A stretch of DNA of 64,000 bases from Muribaculaceae bacterium (GTDB lineage: Bacteria > Bacteroidota > Bacteroidia > Bacteroidales > Muribaculaceae), in the NCBI GenBank assembly GCA_022510425.1, contig JAFLTO010000011.1, positions 1 to 64,000 on the forward strand, given 5' to 3'. Positions 1 through 8,889 of the stretch are shown one piece after another. The position numbers were made by a program, and so were the translations under genes. Positions within the stretch are counted from its first letter, which is position 1; the number at the start of each line of letters is the position of its first letter. Under the pieces are notes generated by a model that was given only the letters and a program-made list of their open reading frames with translations, did no database searches and was not told where the DNA came from.

Positions 1-241
1 CTTGTTTTGTCTGTCCGGCTGTCTCTCTGTATATCTAAAGGAATTTTTTCAAAGACGGGTAAGCTCATTGTTCTTACCTTGTTCCTTTGTCTAACGCTGC
101 TCGTGGCCTCAGCCTTCGTCCCCGGGGTCTCAAACCCCCGGCTCCGGTTATCTTCGGCCACTTGTCCTGTGGCATCATGTCATTGTCCTCTGTGCTGCCG
201 GTGTCGCGGAGCTTTCAACTTCCGTCTGTTTGCGACAGCGG
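1..241 (-). ncRNA. Structured GC-rich leader transcript, possibly rRNA operon leader (continues off left edge)
   Basis: No convincing protein is seen here. Read leftward from the promoter at 245-276, the transcript is GC-rich and rich in hairpins. One has a 6-bp stem CCGGGG/CCCCGG around the loop GTTTGAGA (about 120-145). A second has GGTAAG/CTTACC nested in CAAAG/CTTTG (about 50-95). Its 5' end (CCGCTGTC) can pair with GACAGCCGG about 225 nt later, with one bulge. After the second hairpin comes GTCTTTGAAAA, which resembles a boxA antitermination element. A strong promoter, long structured leader and boxA suggest the leader of an rRNA operon whose 16S gene would lie left of the window. A stand-alone RNA such as 6S is the alternative. 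The family is not recognised with certainty. Confidence 0.4.
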
Positions 242-244
242 TTG

Positions 245-276
245 CAAAATTACTGAATCCATACCCCGGTTTGCAA
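245..276 (-). promoter_or_regulatory. Bacteroidetes-type promoter driving leftward leader RNA
   Basis: On the minus strand the -7 box TAATTTTG lies at 252-245 and CTTG at 277-274, with 21 nt between TTG and the box. This fits the Bacteroidetes sigma-70 consensus. Transcription would start near 238-241 and run off the left edge. Confidence 0.6.
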
Positions 277-382
277 GTGTTTTAATGTCCGGGACACAAG
301 TTTCAGCCCCTAATCGGTGTTAACCAGCTGATTACTTGCGAAATCAAAATTTGTTAAAAAATATTTATGAATATTAATTTGG

Positions 383-410
383 GGGATGGGGTATTAGGGA
401 TGGGGTATTG
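383..410. repeat. 14-bp tandem duplication in G-rich tract
   Basis: Two consecutive copies of GGGATGGGGTATTA (13 of 14 identical) lie at 383-396 and 397-410. This is one of several degenerate GGGATTA/GGGTTTA-like intergenic tracts in the window; another lies at about 479-504. Confidence 0.6.
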
Positions 411-419
411 GTGGAAGAT

Positions 420-438
420 ATGCGAACCCCGTTCGCAT
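420..438. other. Perfect 8-bp hairpin
   Basis: ATGCGAAC and GTTCGCAT form a perfect stem with a 3-nt CCC loop. No U-run follows on either side within a few bases, so a terminator is not certain. It lies in the gene-free stretch between surE and the left-edge leader. Confidence 0.5.
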
Positions 439-505
439 CACACCAAAAAAGCAAATTTTTAGAGTGTTTGTTAAGTTGAGGGATTAGGGATTAAGGATGA
501 GGGGT

Positions 506-542
506 AAAAAAAGGGACGCATATCACTACGCATCTCTTTTTT
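506..542. terminator. Bidirectional terminator-like hairpin
   Basis: An A-run, a stem (GGGACGCAT with ACGCATCTC, including G-U pairs) and a T-run give U-tailed hairpins on both strands. It would serve the leftward surE group, whose last stop codon is 240 nt away. Confidence 0.45.
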
Positions 543-690
543 CCAATGTATCACGAAACTCATCGGAATACATTGATGGTCCTAATCCTAATTTTAACTA
601 TTAATCCATAACTTTACTAATGCAACAATAAAATTATCAATGAAACGATTAATTGGTCTTATGAGAAGAATTTATTGTCAATCATAATAT

Positions 691-708
691 AGCACCCGAC
701 GGGGTGCT
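691..708. other. Hairpin downstream of surE
   Basis: AGCACCC and GGGTGCT form a perfect 7-bp stem around GACG, about 80 nt after the surE stop in its direction of transcription. No clear U-run follows. It may stabilise the 3' end of the mRNA. The rest of 543-785 is AT-rich and shows nothing else I can name. Confidence 0.45.
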
Positions 709-785
709 GTGGCACAAAATTAATGACAAATATTAATTTGCCAAAATATTTTGCTATTAATTTGGAAATTAAAGTATTTTTTTTG

Positions 786-1556
786 CTAATCAAGTTTATT
801 TTGCAGCCAATTTAATTCCTCGAGATGAGGATAAGTCCGTTCCAAGAGCACCGGAACAATAGATACTATTCCGTTAGCCAGACACCATTCATCAGTGTCC
901 TCATTTTGAGGTTCTTCATTGATGAAATTTCCGGCCAACCAATAGAACGGTCTATGAGCCGGATCAAAATATTCCTCATATCGGTCGTTCCATCGGCCAC
1001 GACAGCCTCTTACCACCCTCATTTCCTTGTAGCAAGATACATGAGCGGGCATATTGACATTGAGGCAAACTCCCAGGGGCAATCCTTTCTCAAGGACAGA
1101 TCTCACCAACTTATCCACAACAGGCATACAGGGAGAAAATTCTGCATCCTCATCATGGCTTGTAAGCGAGAATCCTATGGAAGGGATGCCGTAGGCACAT
1201 CCTTCAAATGCGGCCCCCATAGTGCCTGAATAAACTACGTTGATTGCTGCGTTGCTGCCATGATTGATTCCGGAGACCACTATATCAGGCTTACGGGAGA
1301 GAAGATTGTCTACAGCCATTTTTATACAATCCACAGGCGTGCCACTGACCTTATACATGGCAGCTCCATGAAAATCTTCGAGTTTTTTGACACGTAGCGG
1401 GCTATTGACAGTGAGCGCCATACCCATACCCGATTGGGGGCTTTCGGGACAGACGCAAACCACATCGCCAATATGTTGAAGGCATTTTATCAACTCATGC
1501 ACCCCCTTAGCGGAGATGCCATCATCATTACTTACCAATATCAAAGGGCTGGACAT
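786..1556 (-). CDS. surE: 5'/3'-nucleotidase SurE
   Basis: SurE removes phosphate from nucleoside monophosphates in the cytoplasm and is linked to stationary-phase survival. The 256-residue protein has the family metal site in order: N10-D11-D12-G13 at the N-terminus, S42 in PQSGMG, and N98 in SGINHGSN. I chose the ATG at 1556 because the protein then begins MSSPLILVSNDDG, as in the family, and starts one base after the stop of the upstream glycosyltransferase. A longer frame to 1598 would add 14 unlikely residues inside the neighbour. The gene is the last of a three-gene leftward run (mtaB, GT2, surE) and is probably co-transcribed with it. Confidence 0.95.
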   Translation of the reverse strand: MSSPLILVSNDDGISAKGVHELIKCLQHIGDVVCVCPESPQSGMGMALTVNSPLRVKKLEDFHGAAMYKVSGTPVDCIKMAVDNLLSRKPDIVVSGINHGSNAAINVVYSGTMGAAFEGCAYGIPSIGFSLTSHDEDAEFSPCMPVVDKLVRSVLEKGLPLGVCLNVNMPAHVSCYKEMRVVRGCRGRWNDRYEEYFDPAHRPFYWLAGNFINEEPQNEDTDEWCLANGIVSIVPVLLERTYPHLEELNWLQNKLD

Positions 1557-1557
1557 A

Positions 1558-2562
1558 TTATTTTTTCTTGTTAAATAAATATCTATCAATAATAACATTG
1601 CGGTGAGAACCCGGGAAACTGAAACCCTTGTCCGGTCCCTTCACCGCGGTATAATTCTTCTTCATTTTCCTGAAATCACGATGGGCTTTTAATATGGCAC
1701 GGGCATTCCCAAAATCAAGCTTGGCGAGAAACATGAAGAATGCAAGCGAATCTACCAACCTTCTCAAAAACAGTTTTCTATTCCGAGAATCAGAAGGTAG
1801 GTTCTTATAAAGCAACAACAGATTATTTCGGAAATTGAGGTAAGTTTTTTTAGGATCGCCTTGATTAAGAGAGGCCCCTCCTACATGAAAAACCTGTGAA
1901 TCAGAGATGACACAAACCCGGAAGCCGGCAATCAACATACGGCAACAAAGATCGATCTCCTCCATATGAGCAAAGAAGAGAGGGTCGAGACCTCCTAAAT
2001 CAAGATAGATATCTGTTCTCACCCCCAGAGCTGCCCCTGAAGCCCAACATACATCCACCGGGGGGCCGTCGTATTGACCTTCATCCTTTTCCACTCTATC
2101 GAAAAGCCGACCACGGCAATAGGGGTAACCTAAGGAATCGAGATAACCGCCTGCAGCACCGGCATATTCAAAATACTCCTTATTAATAAATGACTTGATT
2201 TTGGGTTGAACGGCAGCTACATCAGGATGTGATTCGAGGAAATCCAAGATAGGCATCCACCAACCTTCAGAGACCTCCACATCACTATTGAGAAGGACAG
2301 TATAGGGATATCGTGTCTTTTCTATGGCCCTGTTGTAACCTTCGGCGAAGCCATAATTTTTTTCAAACTCTATGACTTTAATGTGAGGGAAATTAGCCTT
2401 TATCCATGCCACAGATTGATCTGAAGAACCATTGTCGGCAACAATAACATCCACTTGCGGACCCATAGTGAACTCAACACAAGCGGGGAGGAACTTTTGG
2501 AGTAAATCCAAGCCATTCCAATTAAGAATAATCACCGCAAGTTTTTTCCCGCCTTTCTCCAT
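1558..2562 (-). CDS. Family 2 glycosyltransferase
   Basis: This 334-residue protein belongs to the GT2 (GT-A fold) glycosyltransferases, which transfer sugars from nucleotide donors in the cytoplasm. Visible signatures are the N-terminal strand AVIILNWNG (residues 9-17), the nucleotide-binding VADNGSSD (41-48), the metal-binding region LNSDVEV (91-97) and the acceptor-side acidic motif HMEEIDLCCR near residue 205. The long C-terminal part resembles rhamnosyltransferase-like members of the family, but the real sugar and acceptor cannot be read from sequence. There is no membrane segment. It lies 18 nt after mtaB and 1 nt before surE. No polysaccharide cluster surrounds it, so its role in surface glycans is only inferred. 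Confidence 0.85.
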   Translation of the reverse strand: MEKGGKKLAVIILNWNGLDLLQKFLPACVEFTMGPQVDVIVADNGSSDQSVAWIKANFPHIKVIEFEKNYGFAEGYNRAIEKTRYPYTVLLNSDVEVSEGWWMPILDFLESHPDVAAVQPKIKSFINKEYFEYAGAAGGYLDSLGYPYCRGRLFDRVEKDEGQYDGPPVDVCWASGAALGVRTDIYLDLGGLDPLFFAHMEEIDLCCRMLIAGFRVCVISDSQVFHVGGASLNQGDPKKTYLNFRNNLLLLYKNLPSDSRNRKLFLRRLVDSLAFFMFLAKLDFGNARAILKAHRDFRKMKKNYTAVKGPDKGFSFPGSHRNVIIDRYLFNKKK

Positions 2563-2580
2563 ATCAAATTCCTCATAAAA

Positions 2581-3888
2581 TCAATTTCCGACATGAGTTG
2601 CAAGAGCCAAGTCAGAGCTTCCGGGTTTTAATGACAATATTTCCACCTGCGACACCTTATTAATAAGCTTGTGATTAAGAGGGGCCTCGATACGAATGTA
2701 GTTATCTGTGAGACCGTGCATAGCATCGGTTCCTGAGGGTTTTTCCCACAATACCTTCCTTATAGAACCAATATTGCTTTCTATGAAATCAACAGTTTTT
2801 TTCTCAGAGAGCTCATTAAGGAGATTCACACGGTTATAGCGTTGCTGACGCGGAACAGACTCACCGAGCATCAGGGCCTTTGTGCCCTGTCGTTCAGAAT
2901 AAGGGAAGGCATGGAACTTTTGCACATTGAGAGCCTTAGCGAACTCATAACTTTTAAACCATTCCACTTCCGTTTCGCCTCTTGCTCCGGCTATGATATC
3001 CACTCCTATGAACGCATGTGGCATCAGAGCACGTATTTTATCAATACGAGATGCAAAGAGAGCAGTGTCGTAACGGCGGTTCATGAGTTTAAGCACCTTA
3101 TCCGAGCCGGACTGCAGAGGAATGTGGAAATGAGGCATAAAAGCCCTTGCCTCGTGAGCTATCCAATCTATCATCTCGTCAGTGAGCAGATTAGGTTCAA
3201 TAGAAGAGATGCGATAACGCTCAATACCCTCTACATTGTCGAGAGCTTTAATAAGAGAGAAGAAATCTTCATCATGATCTTTTCCGAAAGTGCCGATATT
3301 GACTCCCGTAATGACAATTTCCTTCCCTCCTTTCCGAGCCACCTCCCCGGCCATCTCGAGCATAGATGCAATGGAACCGGAACGTGATCGGCCGCGAGCG
3401 AAAGGTATGGTGCAATAAGTGCAGAAATAATCACAACCGTCTTGCACCTTTAGGAAATAGCGAGTTCGATCGCCCCGCTCACATGAAGGAATGAATTCAG
3501 AAATAGAAAGCGATGGAGTTACCGCCACTTCCTTCCCATTGTTTTGGAGCCAAGCATCCAGGAACTGAGAAATCCGGAGTTTTTCATTTGAGCCTAACAC
3601 CATTACCACCCCGGGTAATTGAGCCACCTCCTGGGGTTTCAGTTGCGCATAGCAACCTGTGACAATTATTGCAGCCTCGGGGAACTTAGCATTAAGACTT
3701 CTAATCAACTGTCGGCCTTTTTTATCTGCATTAGCAGTGACCGAACAAGTATTTACGATGCATAAGTCCGGTGTTTGGGATTCTGTGGCCTTGCCTATGC
3801 CCTTATTCTCAAGCATTGCAGCAATGGAAGCAGTCTCAGAGAAATTGAGTTTGCAGCCAAGAGTGTGATATGAAGCTTTAAGGGGCAT
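2581..3888 (-). CDS. mtaB: tRNA t6A37 methylthiotransferase MtaB
   Basis: MtaB is a radical-SAM enzyme that adds a methylthio group to t6A at position 37 of tRNAs reading ANN codons. The 435-residue protein shows the two [4Fe-4S] sites expected. The auxiliary cluster uses C12 (LGCKLN), C48 (NTCSVT) and C79 (TGCYAQ). The radical-SAM cluster uses C152, C156 and C159 (CxxxCxxC, followed by IPFARGRSRS). A TRAM-like C-terminal segment follows. The MtaB subtype rather than MiaB or RimO is judged from the IPFARG context and the overall pattern. The gene is divergent from ftsX. Its -7 box is at 3957-3964, and its 5' UTR carries a CCCTAAA-type degenerate tract. Confidence 0.9.
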   Translation of the reverse strand: MPLKASYHTLGCKLNFSETASIAAMLENKGIGKATESQTPDLCIVNTCSVTANADKKGRQLIRSLNAKFPEAAIIVTGCYAQLKPQEVAQLPGVVMVLGSNEKLRISQFLDAWLQNNGKEVAVTPSLSISEFIPSCERGDRTRYFLKVQDGCDYFCTYCTIPFARGRSRSGSIASMLEMAGEVARKGGKEIVITGVNIGTFGKDHDEDFFSLIKALDNVEGIERYRISSIEPNLLTDEMIDWIAHEARAFMPHFHIPLQSGSDKVLKLMNRRYDTALFASRIDKIRALMPHAFIGVDIIAGARGETEVEWFKSYEFAKALNVQKFHAFPYSERQGTKALMLGESVPRQQRYNRVNLLNELSEKKTVDFIESNIGSIRKVLWEKPSGTDAMHGLTDNYIRIEAPLNHKLINKVSQVEILSLKPGSSDLALATHVGN

Positions 3889-3905
3889 AGGGGTCGGATA
3901 TAGTC

Positions 3906-3932
3906 TTTAGGGTTTAGGGTTCAAGTCAGAAG
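3906..3932. repeat. Telomere-like GGGTTTAGGG tract
   Basis: The sequence TTTAGGGTTTAGGGTTCA lies in the 5' UTR of mtaB (C-rich on the sense strand). It belongs to a recurring set of degenerate low-complexity spacers discussed in the findings. Confidence 0.5.
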
Positions 3933-3956
3933 GGTATAATTAGTGAAATTTAAGTG

Positions 3957-3964
3957 CAAATTTA
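3957..3964 (-). promoter_or_regulatory. -7 box of mtaB promoter
   Basis: TAAATTTG on the minus strand matches TAnnTTTG and would start transcription about 60 nt before mtaB. No clear TTG is seen at the usual distance, so it is a weak match. Confidence 0.4.
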
Positions 3965-4025
3965 GACAAAAAAGAATAAAAATGACTTTTCGGAGTTAAT
4001 AATAAGAATAAAAGTTATTAAATAC

Positions 4026-4057
4026 TTGACAACGGGGGTCTTGAATTATTAACTTTG
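4026..4057 (+). promoter_or_regulatory. ftsX operon promoter
   Basis: TTG at 4026-4028, 21 nt, then TAACTTTG at 4050-4057 match the Bacteroidetes consensus. Transcription would start near 4063, giving a leader of about 60 nt. That leader contains a small hairpin (CCACTC/GAGTGG, about 4078-4097) just upstream of the ftsX start. Confidence 0.65.
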
Positions 4058-4121
4058 CAACAATAATCCGAAAAGCCGCCACTCAGGAGTGAGTGGGAGC
4101 GCGCAAGGTAGCCTTGTCTGA

Positions 4122-5003
4122 ATGAAAGGAGAGGGAGACGTAAAAATATCATATTGGGCCGCTCATCTCACCACGACGGTGAGCGTGACCCTTGTTTTGT
4201 TGCTTGCCGGCATCATCACTTTCATCACTCTTAGCGGAGAAAAAGAGAGCCGGAACATCCGGGAACGCCTTGAGGTGAGCATTGTGATGAACGACAGTGT
4301 GAGCGACGCATATGCTAATCTGTTTGCTCAAAAGATAAGCACGTTGCCATATGCTCTTGAAGCCGGGTATGTGGGTAAAGAGCAAGCCTTAAAAGACTGG
4401 CAGGAGGAAACCGGTGAAGATCTGGAAACACTTTTCGGAGTGAATCCGTTATCCCCCGAAGTATATTTTCGAGTAAAGGCGGGTTATTCCTCTCCGGACT
4501 CATTGAGGAATATCCAGGCCCAATTGTCGAAAGTGGCGGGAGTGAGCGAAGTAGTCATGCCTGATTCCGAGATGGTGGAGGCAATGAATGCCAACATCCA
4601 GAGCCTTGCCATTATTTTGGGAATAGTGGCCTTGGTGATGATAGTGATATCATTTGTGCTGATAAACAACACCGTGCACTTAACCATTTATGCAAGAAGA
4701 TTCACGATACACACTATGCAATTGGTTGGAGCCACCAACGGCTTCATCCGGCGTCCCTTCATACTCAACAACATGACGGCAGGGCTTTTAGCCGGGCTCT
4801 TGGCTTCGGGTATACTTGCCATAGCTTTGTCAGCGGCACCCCATGCCGGATACAACGATGTGGCCCATTATATCAGCTGGGGCTTGTTTGCGTGTGTAGC
4901 CGGCGGGATGGTAATTACAGGACCGCTCATATGTTCGCTGGCTGCGGCATTGGCTACATCGAAATACCTTAGGAAAGATTATGATGAGTTGGTCAGGGGA
5001 TAA
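4122..5003 (+). CDS. ftsX: Cell division protein FtsX
   Basis: FtsX is the membrane half of the FtsEX complex, which couples the divisome to peptidoglycan hydrolases. The 293-residue protein has the family layout: one N-terminal membrane helix (about residues 12-35), a large periplasmic domain, and three C-terminal helices (about 158-180, 208-232, 245-275). The N-terminal SYWAAHLTTTVSVTLVLLLAG is typical of Bacteroidetes members. It heads a rightward operon with DUF3098, uppP, truB and queA. No ftsE is present in this window, so the partner ATPase must be encoded elsewhere. The ATG at 4122 is the first in frame after the predicted transcription start. Confidence 0.9.
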   Translation: MKGEGDVKISYWAAHLTTTVSVTLVLLLAGIITFITLSGEKESRNIRERLEVSIVMNDSVSDAYANLFAQKISTLPYALEAGYVGKEQALKDWQEETGEDLETLFGVNPLSPEVYFRVKAGYSSPDSLRNIQAQLSKVAGVSEVVMPDSEMVEAMNANIQSLAIILGIVALVMIVISFVLINNTVHLTIYARRFTIHTMQLVGATNGFIRRPFILNNMTAGLLAGLLASGILAIALSAAPHAGYNDVAHYISWGLFACVAGGMVITGPLICSLAAALATSKYLRKDYDELVRG

Positions 5004-5039
5004 GGAATAAGGGAATGAATTAATTAATTATGTTGTAAA

Positions 5040-5357
5040 ATGGCATTGAAAATAAAAGAGGAGACTAAGAAAGATCCCATGAGTTTTGAGAAGACAAGTG
5101 AGAAAGACCGACCTTTTTCACCTTTGAACTTCTGGTTGATGGGAGGATGTGCGATATTAATATTTTTGGGATATTTATTTATGAGTGGAGGCGGAAGCAG
5201 CGAACCCGATGGTTTCAATCCCGAGATATTCAGCACGAGAAGAATAGTGGTCGGACCCTTGTTATCCTTTTTAGGTTTTTTATTAATGGCTTTCGCCATC
5301 ATATGTCCGCCTTACAAGTGGAATTTTAAAAGAGGCAAGAAGAAAATAGAAAATTGA
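5040..5357 (+). CDS. DUF3098 family small membrane protein
   Basis: This 105-residue protein has two predicted membrane helices (about residues 30-50 and 69-90) separated by a short polar loop, with charged ends. The order ftsX, DUF3098, uppP is common in Bacteroidetes, and the sequence fits that family. Its function is unknown; the context suggests a link to cell-envelope assembly. A second ATG at codon 14 (MSFEKTSEKDRPFSP) is an alternative start close to the usual family length. It ends 13 nt before uppP. Confidence 0.8.
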   Translation: MALKIKEETKKDPMSFEKTSEKDRPFSPLNFWLMGGCAILIFLGYLFMSGGGSSEPDGFNPEIFSTRRIVVGPLLSFLGFLLMAFAIICPPYKWNFKRGKKKIEN

Positions 5358-5370
5358 AATCAGCAATCAG

Positions 5371-6201
5371 ATGGAATGGTTTGATGCACTGATATTAGGT
5401 ATAGTGCAAGGACTGGCAGAATATCTGCCGATAAGTTCGAGCGGACATTTGGAAATCTTCAGAGAGATATTGGGTATAGACATCCCCTCTGATAAGATAT
5501 TGCAATTCGACATCATACTCCATGCTGCCACCGTGTGTTCCACGATAGTGGTTTTATGGCCGATGTTTTCCAAGCTCTTGATTTCATTCCTTGGGTTCAA
5601 GAGGAATGCAGAATTCTGGATGGTTTGGAAAATAGTGCTTTCATGTGTGCCCATAGCCATCGTGGGTTTGTTTCTGAAAGATTATGTGGAAGACTTTTTC
5701 GGCGGCAGCCTTCTACTCGTAGGAATCTGTCTGATAGTGACAGCGGCATTGCTTGCCTTTGCCCATTTCACCGACAAGACTCCCCAAGGGGCCATGATAC
5801 CGGCTGAAAAAGGCAGGGAGATCAGCTGGGGCGACGCATTGATCATCGGTTGTGCGCAAGCCATAGCCGTGCTTCCGGGTTTAAGTCGTTCCGGCACCAC
5901 CATCGCAACGGGCATAATGCTTGGCGACAAGCGTTCGAAAGTGGCCTATTTTTCTTTCCTGATGGTGATAATACCGATCTTGGGCGAGGCTTTGCTTGAC
6001 CTTAAAGAATTAGTGATGACCCCCTCTCAACAAGGAGATGACGGAGTGGGAGTGATAACCCTGTTGGTAGGGTTCTTCTCATCGTTCCTGGTGGGATGTT
6101 GCGCATGTAAATGGATGATCGAACTTGTAAAGAAAGGCAAGCTTGTATGGTTTTCCATCTATTGCGTAGTAATGGGAATAGTCTGTATATTGTGGAGATA
6201 A
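5371..6201 (+). CDS. uppP: Undecaprenyl-diphosphatase UppP (BacA)
   Basis: UppP dephosphorylates undecaprenyl diphosphate on the outer face of the membrane, recycling the lipid carrier used for peptidoglycan and other glycans. Loss or excess alters bacitracin sensitivity in other bacteria. The 276-residue polytopic protein carries both catalytic motifs: E17 with PISSSGH (20-26), and PGLSRSGTT (169-177) including R173. It is the main carrier-recycling step feeding the MraY/MurG pathway encoded later in the window. It lies 13 nt after DUF3098 and 1 nt before truB, so it is almost certainly co-transcribed. Confidence 0.95.
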   Translation: MEWFDALILGIVQGLAEYLPISSSGHLEIFREILGIDIPSDKILQFDIILHAATVCSTIVVLWPMFSKLLISFLGFKRNAEFWMVWKIVLSCVPIAIVGLFLKDYVEDFFGGSLLLVGICLIVTAALLAFAHFTDKTPQGAMIPAEKGREISWGDALIIGCAQAIAVLPGLSRSGTTIATGIMLGDKRSKVAYFSFLMVIIPILGEALLDLKELVMTPSQQGDDGVGVITLLVGFFSSFLVGCCACKWMIELVKKGKLVWFSIYCVVMGIVCILWR

Positions 6202-6202
6202 T

Positions 6203-6937
6203 ATGGATTTTATCAGCGGAGAAATAATAGCGATCGACAAGCCTCTCGGTTGGACTTCATTTGATGCAGTGAAACGCCTGCGAGGAGCGATACAGAAACG
6301 ACTACACTTGAAGAAATTCAAAGTGGGCCATGCCGGTACACTTGATCCCCTTGCGACAGGAGTGCTGATAGTGTGCACTGGAAGAGCCACTCGTAAGATA
6401 GAAGACTATCAAAGCGGAGAGAAAGAATATGTTGCTACTGTGGAGTTAGGAGCAACCACTCCGAGTTATGATTTGGAAACGGAAATAGATGCGTATTATC
6501 CCACCGAACATATCACAGAGGAAATGGCGAAAGAAGCCTTGAATGGATTCAGAGGAAACATCATGCAGGTGCCACCGGTGTATTCTGCCGTTAAAGTAGA
6601 CGGGAAGCGTGCATACAAATACGCAAGGCACGGGAAAGACCTTGAACTAAAGGCGAAACCCATAACCATAAAAGAGATAGAATTTTTGGGATTAGAAGGG
6701 AATCTATTGAGATTCAGAGTGGTGTGTGGCAAAGGCACATATATAAGATCACTTGCAAGAGATTTAGGAGAAGCATTAAAAAGCGGGGCCCATTTGAAAG
6801 AGTTGAGGCGTACGCGAGTGGGGAATATAAGTGTTGCAGAGTGCTTGAAAATAGAGGAAGCCGTGGAAAAAATAACAAATTGCGAACTTACATTTCCGGA
6901 AAATTATTATTTGGCCGAACAACCCAAGGAAGAATAG
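6203..6937 (+). CDS. truB: tRNA pseudouridine(55) synthase TruB
   Basis: TruB converts U55 in the T-loop of most tRNAs to pseudouridine and also acts as a tRNA chaperone. The 244-residue protein has the catalytic block GHAGTLDPLATG with Asp48 as nucleophile, and the family motif KGTYIRSLARDLG in the second half. Length is typical of the short, PUA-less forms found in Bacteroidetes. The gene follows uppP by one base and precedes queA by 24 nt; pairing with queA places two tRNA-modification genes together. Confidence 0.95.
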   Translation: MDFISGEIIAIDKPLGWTSFDAVKRLRGAIQKRLHLKKFKVGHAGTLDPLATGVLIVCTGRATRKIEDYQSGEKEYVATVELGATTPSYDLETEIDAYYPTEHITEEMAKEALNGFRGNIMQVPPVYSAVKVDGKRAYKYARHGKDLELKAKPITIKEIEFLGLEGNLLRFRVVCGKGTYIRSLARDLGEALKSGAHLKELRRTRVGNISVAECLKIEEAVEKITNCELTFPENYYLAEQPKEE

Positions 6938-6961
6938 CCCGTAAAATATTTATAAATAAAC

Positions 6962-8014
6962 ATGAAACTATCACAATTTAAATTTAAACTGCCAGACAAT
7001 CTTATAGCGCAGTATCCATCAGAAAACCGGGACGAATGTCGTCTTATGGTTCTTGACAGCAAGACGGGAGAAATAACACACAGAGTGTTTAAAGACATAA
7101 TAGATTATTTTGAAGCCGGCGACGTAATGATCTTCAACGATACGAAAGTGTTTCCGGCAAGGCTCTACGGCAACAAGGAAAAGACGGGAGCGAGAATAGA
7201 AGTTTTCCTTCTCAGGGAACTTAACATTGAGAACAAATTTTGGGATGTGCTTGTGGAACCCGCCCGCAAGATCCGAATAGGAAACAAACTATATTTCGGG
7301 GATGACGACTCTATGGTGGCAGAGGTGATCGATAACACCACAGCAAGAGGGAGGACACTAAGATTCCTCTATGACGGGCCTCATGATGAATTCAAGGATA
7401 CACTCTATGCCTTAGGAGAGACGCCCCTTCCGGAATACATCACACGTCCTGTTGAAGAATGGGATGCGGAAAGATATCAAAGCATCTTTGCGAAAAACGA
7501 AGGAGCAGTGATGGCTCCGGCTGCTGCACTCCACTTCAGCCGTGAGTTGATGAAGAGACTTGAGATAAAAGGAATTGAGCGTGGCTTCCTGACTCTTCAC
7601 AGTGGTCAAGGCAATTTCAAAGACATTGATGTCGAAGACCTCACCAAGCATAGAATGGACAGTGAGGAAATGATAGTGGACGAGGAATTGGTTGACATGG
7701 TGAACGAGGCCAAAGACAATGACCACAATGTATGCGCTGTAGGCACCAGTGTACTAAGGGCTGTTGCAACAGCAGTATGTATGAACGGACATCTGATGAC
7801 TTATGAGGGGTGGACCAACAAATTCATCTTCCCGCCCTACGATTTCACGGTATGCAATTCCATGGTGTCGAATTTCCATCTGCCGTTGAGCACAATGCTG
7901 ATGATGGTGGCAGCTTTCGGAGGATATGACAATGTGATGAACGCTTATGAAGTGGCTGTGAAAGAAAAATACCAGTTTGGTGCTTACGGCGACGCAATGT
8001 TGATATTGCGTTAG
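6962..8014 (+). CDS. queA: S-adenosylmethionine:tRNA ribosyltransferase-isomerase QueA
   Basis: QueA transfers and rearranges the ribosyl part of S-adenosylmethionine onto preQ1 in tRNA, making epoxyqueuosine. The final reduction is done by QueG, encoded at 62198 in this window. The 350-residue protein is full length, with the N-terminal [21 protein letters not shown], the central [11 protein letters not shown], and late motifs HSGQGNF, GTSVLRA and NFHLPLSTM. It is the last gene of the ftsX operon. Its TAG stop overlaps the TAA stop of pldA on the other strand (shared TTAG at 8011-8014), so the two operons meet with no spacer and no intergenic terminator. Confidence 0.95.
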   Translation: MKLSQFKFKLPDNLIAQYPSENRDECRLMVLDSKTGEITHRVFKDIIDYFEAGDVMIFNDTKVFPARLYGNKEKTGARIEVFLLRELNIENKFWDVLVEPARKIRIGNKLYFGDDDSMVAEVIDNTTARGRTLRFLYDGPHDEFKDTLYALGETPLPEYITRPVEEWDAERYQSIFAKNEGAVMAPAAALHFSRELMKRLEIKGIERGFLTLHSGQGNFKDIDVEDLTKHRMDSEEMIVDEELVDMVNEAKDNDHNVCAVGTSVLRAVATAVCMNGHLMTYEGWTNKFIFPPYDFTVCNSMVSNFHLPLSTMLMMVAAFGGYDNVMNAYEVAVKEKYQFGAYGDAMLILR

Positions 8015-8871
8015 AATTCGGAGAAGAATTTGGGTTTGAAAACAAGGCCCACGCGGAGCATGGATCTGAACTGATTATAATGCAGGAGGTCTTCGCCGTA
8101 ACCATTATAGTATTGTGCGAAAAGATTGATATTGGTTTTTTTACTGATCAACCAGGAGACTTCCCAAATTGTATTGAAATCAAGTTTGAAATTTCCGCGT
8201 TTCACCCAAGTGACGCCGAAAGTGAACTTCTTATTTGGGGTGGTGAGAACCACCCCACTTTGATATATACCGCAGTATTTGGTTATATCCTTATTGTTTT
8301 CACCGTCTATGATAGGTATCCAGAATTTTGCATGCACCATCAGCCACGCGTCAATCATAGCCATACCCGAAACTGAGACACGATTCCAGCTTCTTGAGGC
8401 TTCGCCGTCGCGGCCATTGCTTTCATGTTCAAGAATAAGGCTGAGTTTGCCCACATACCTGCCCTGATTGAAAAATGGTTTTGTCCATCCTATGGCCGGA
8501 TTGAAATTAATGTCGCCCATAGGTAAAGATTCCTGAAAGACATTCCAGAAAGCTTTCTGAGTGTATGACAAGAAGAGGAAGGAATTCCAGGGGAGTGTGG
8601 CATTCGTGAGCCGGATTGCAAAGGAGATCTGAAACTTGACATCAGAATTGTAGGCCGTGGGAACAGCGGGCACCTTGGTACCTACAATGAAATAGGTGTC
8701 TTTGTAGAGCCCGAAAAATGGGCCATAGTCGAGTTCTTTTTTCAGGGAGTCAGTGAATTCCCTTTGGTTTCTCACCGGGACGAGCTGGGCATAAGATTTT
8801 TGCTCTCCCAATAAAGCCGATAATATCGAGATTAAACAGACTACAATATTTATCTTATAAATTCTCATCAA
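8011..8871 (-). CDS. pldA: Outer membrane phospholipase A (PldA-like)
   Basis: OMPLA hydrolyses misplaced phospholipids in the outer leaflet of the outer membrane and is active as a calcium-dependent dimer. The 286-residue protein has an N-terminal signal peptide (cleavage near AQ, residues 28-29) and a beta-barrel-like remainder. It shows the diagnostic blocks [10 protein letters not shown] (103-112) and HESNG...SRSWNR. The catalytic triad can be assigned as H149, S151 and N163, with the same spacing as in E. coli OMPLA. It lies 18 nt after a lipid kinase gene, suggesting co-transcription and a shared lipid-turnover role. The stop overlaps that of queA tail to tail. Confidence 0.88.
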   Translation of the reverse strand: MMRIYKINIVVCLISILSALLGEQKSYAQLVPVRNQREFTDSLKKELDYGPFFGLYKDTYFIVGTKVPAVPTAYNSDVKFQISFAIRLTNATLPWNSFLFLSYTQKAFWNVFQESLPMGDINFNPAIGWTKPFFNQGRYVGKLSLILEHESNGRDGEASRSWNRVSVSGMAMIDAWLMVHAKFWIPIIDGENNKDITKYCGIYQSGVVLTTPNKKFTFGVTWVKRGNFKLDFNTIWEVSWLISKKTNINLFAQYYNGYGEDLLHYNQFRSMLRVGLVFKPKFFSEF

Positions 8872-8889
8872 CCGGCTTTGTCTTCTTTA

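Noticed and set aside
120..145. tRNA or tmRNA T-arm (GGTTTGAGACC)
   Set aside because: The loop resembles a T-loop, but no acceptor stem, anticodon arm or CCA end is present around it.
7..323. Two overlapping short open frames near the left edge
   Set aside because: They run antisense to a strong promoter and GC-rich structured leader, and their translations are cysteine/arginine-rich with no protein-like pattern.
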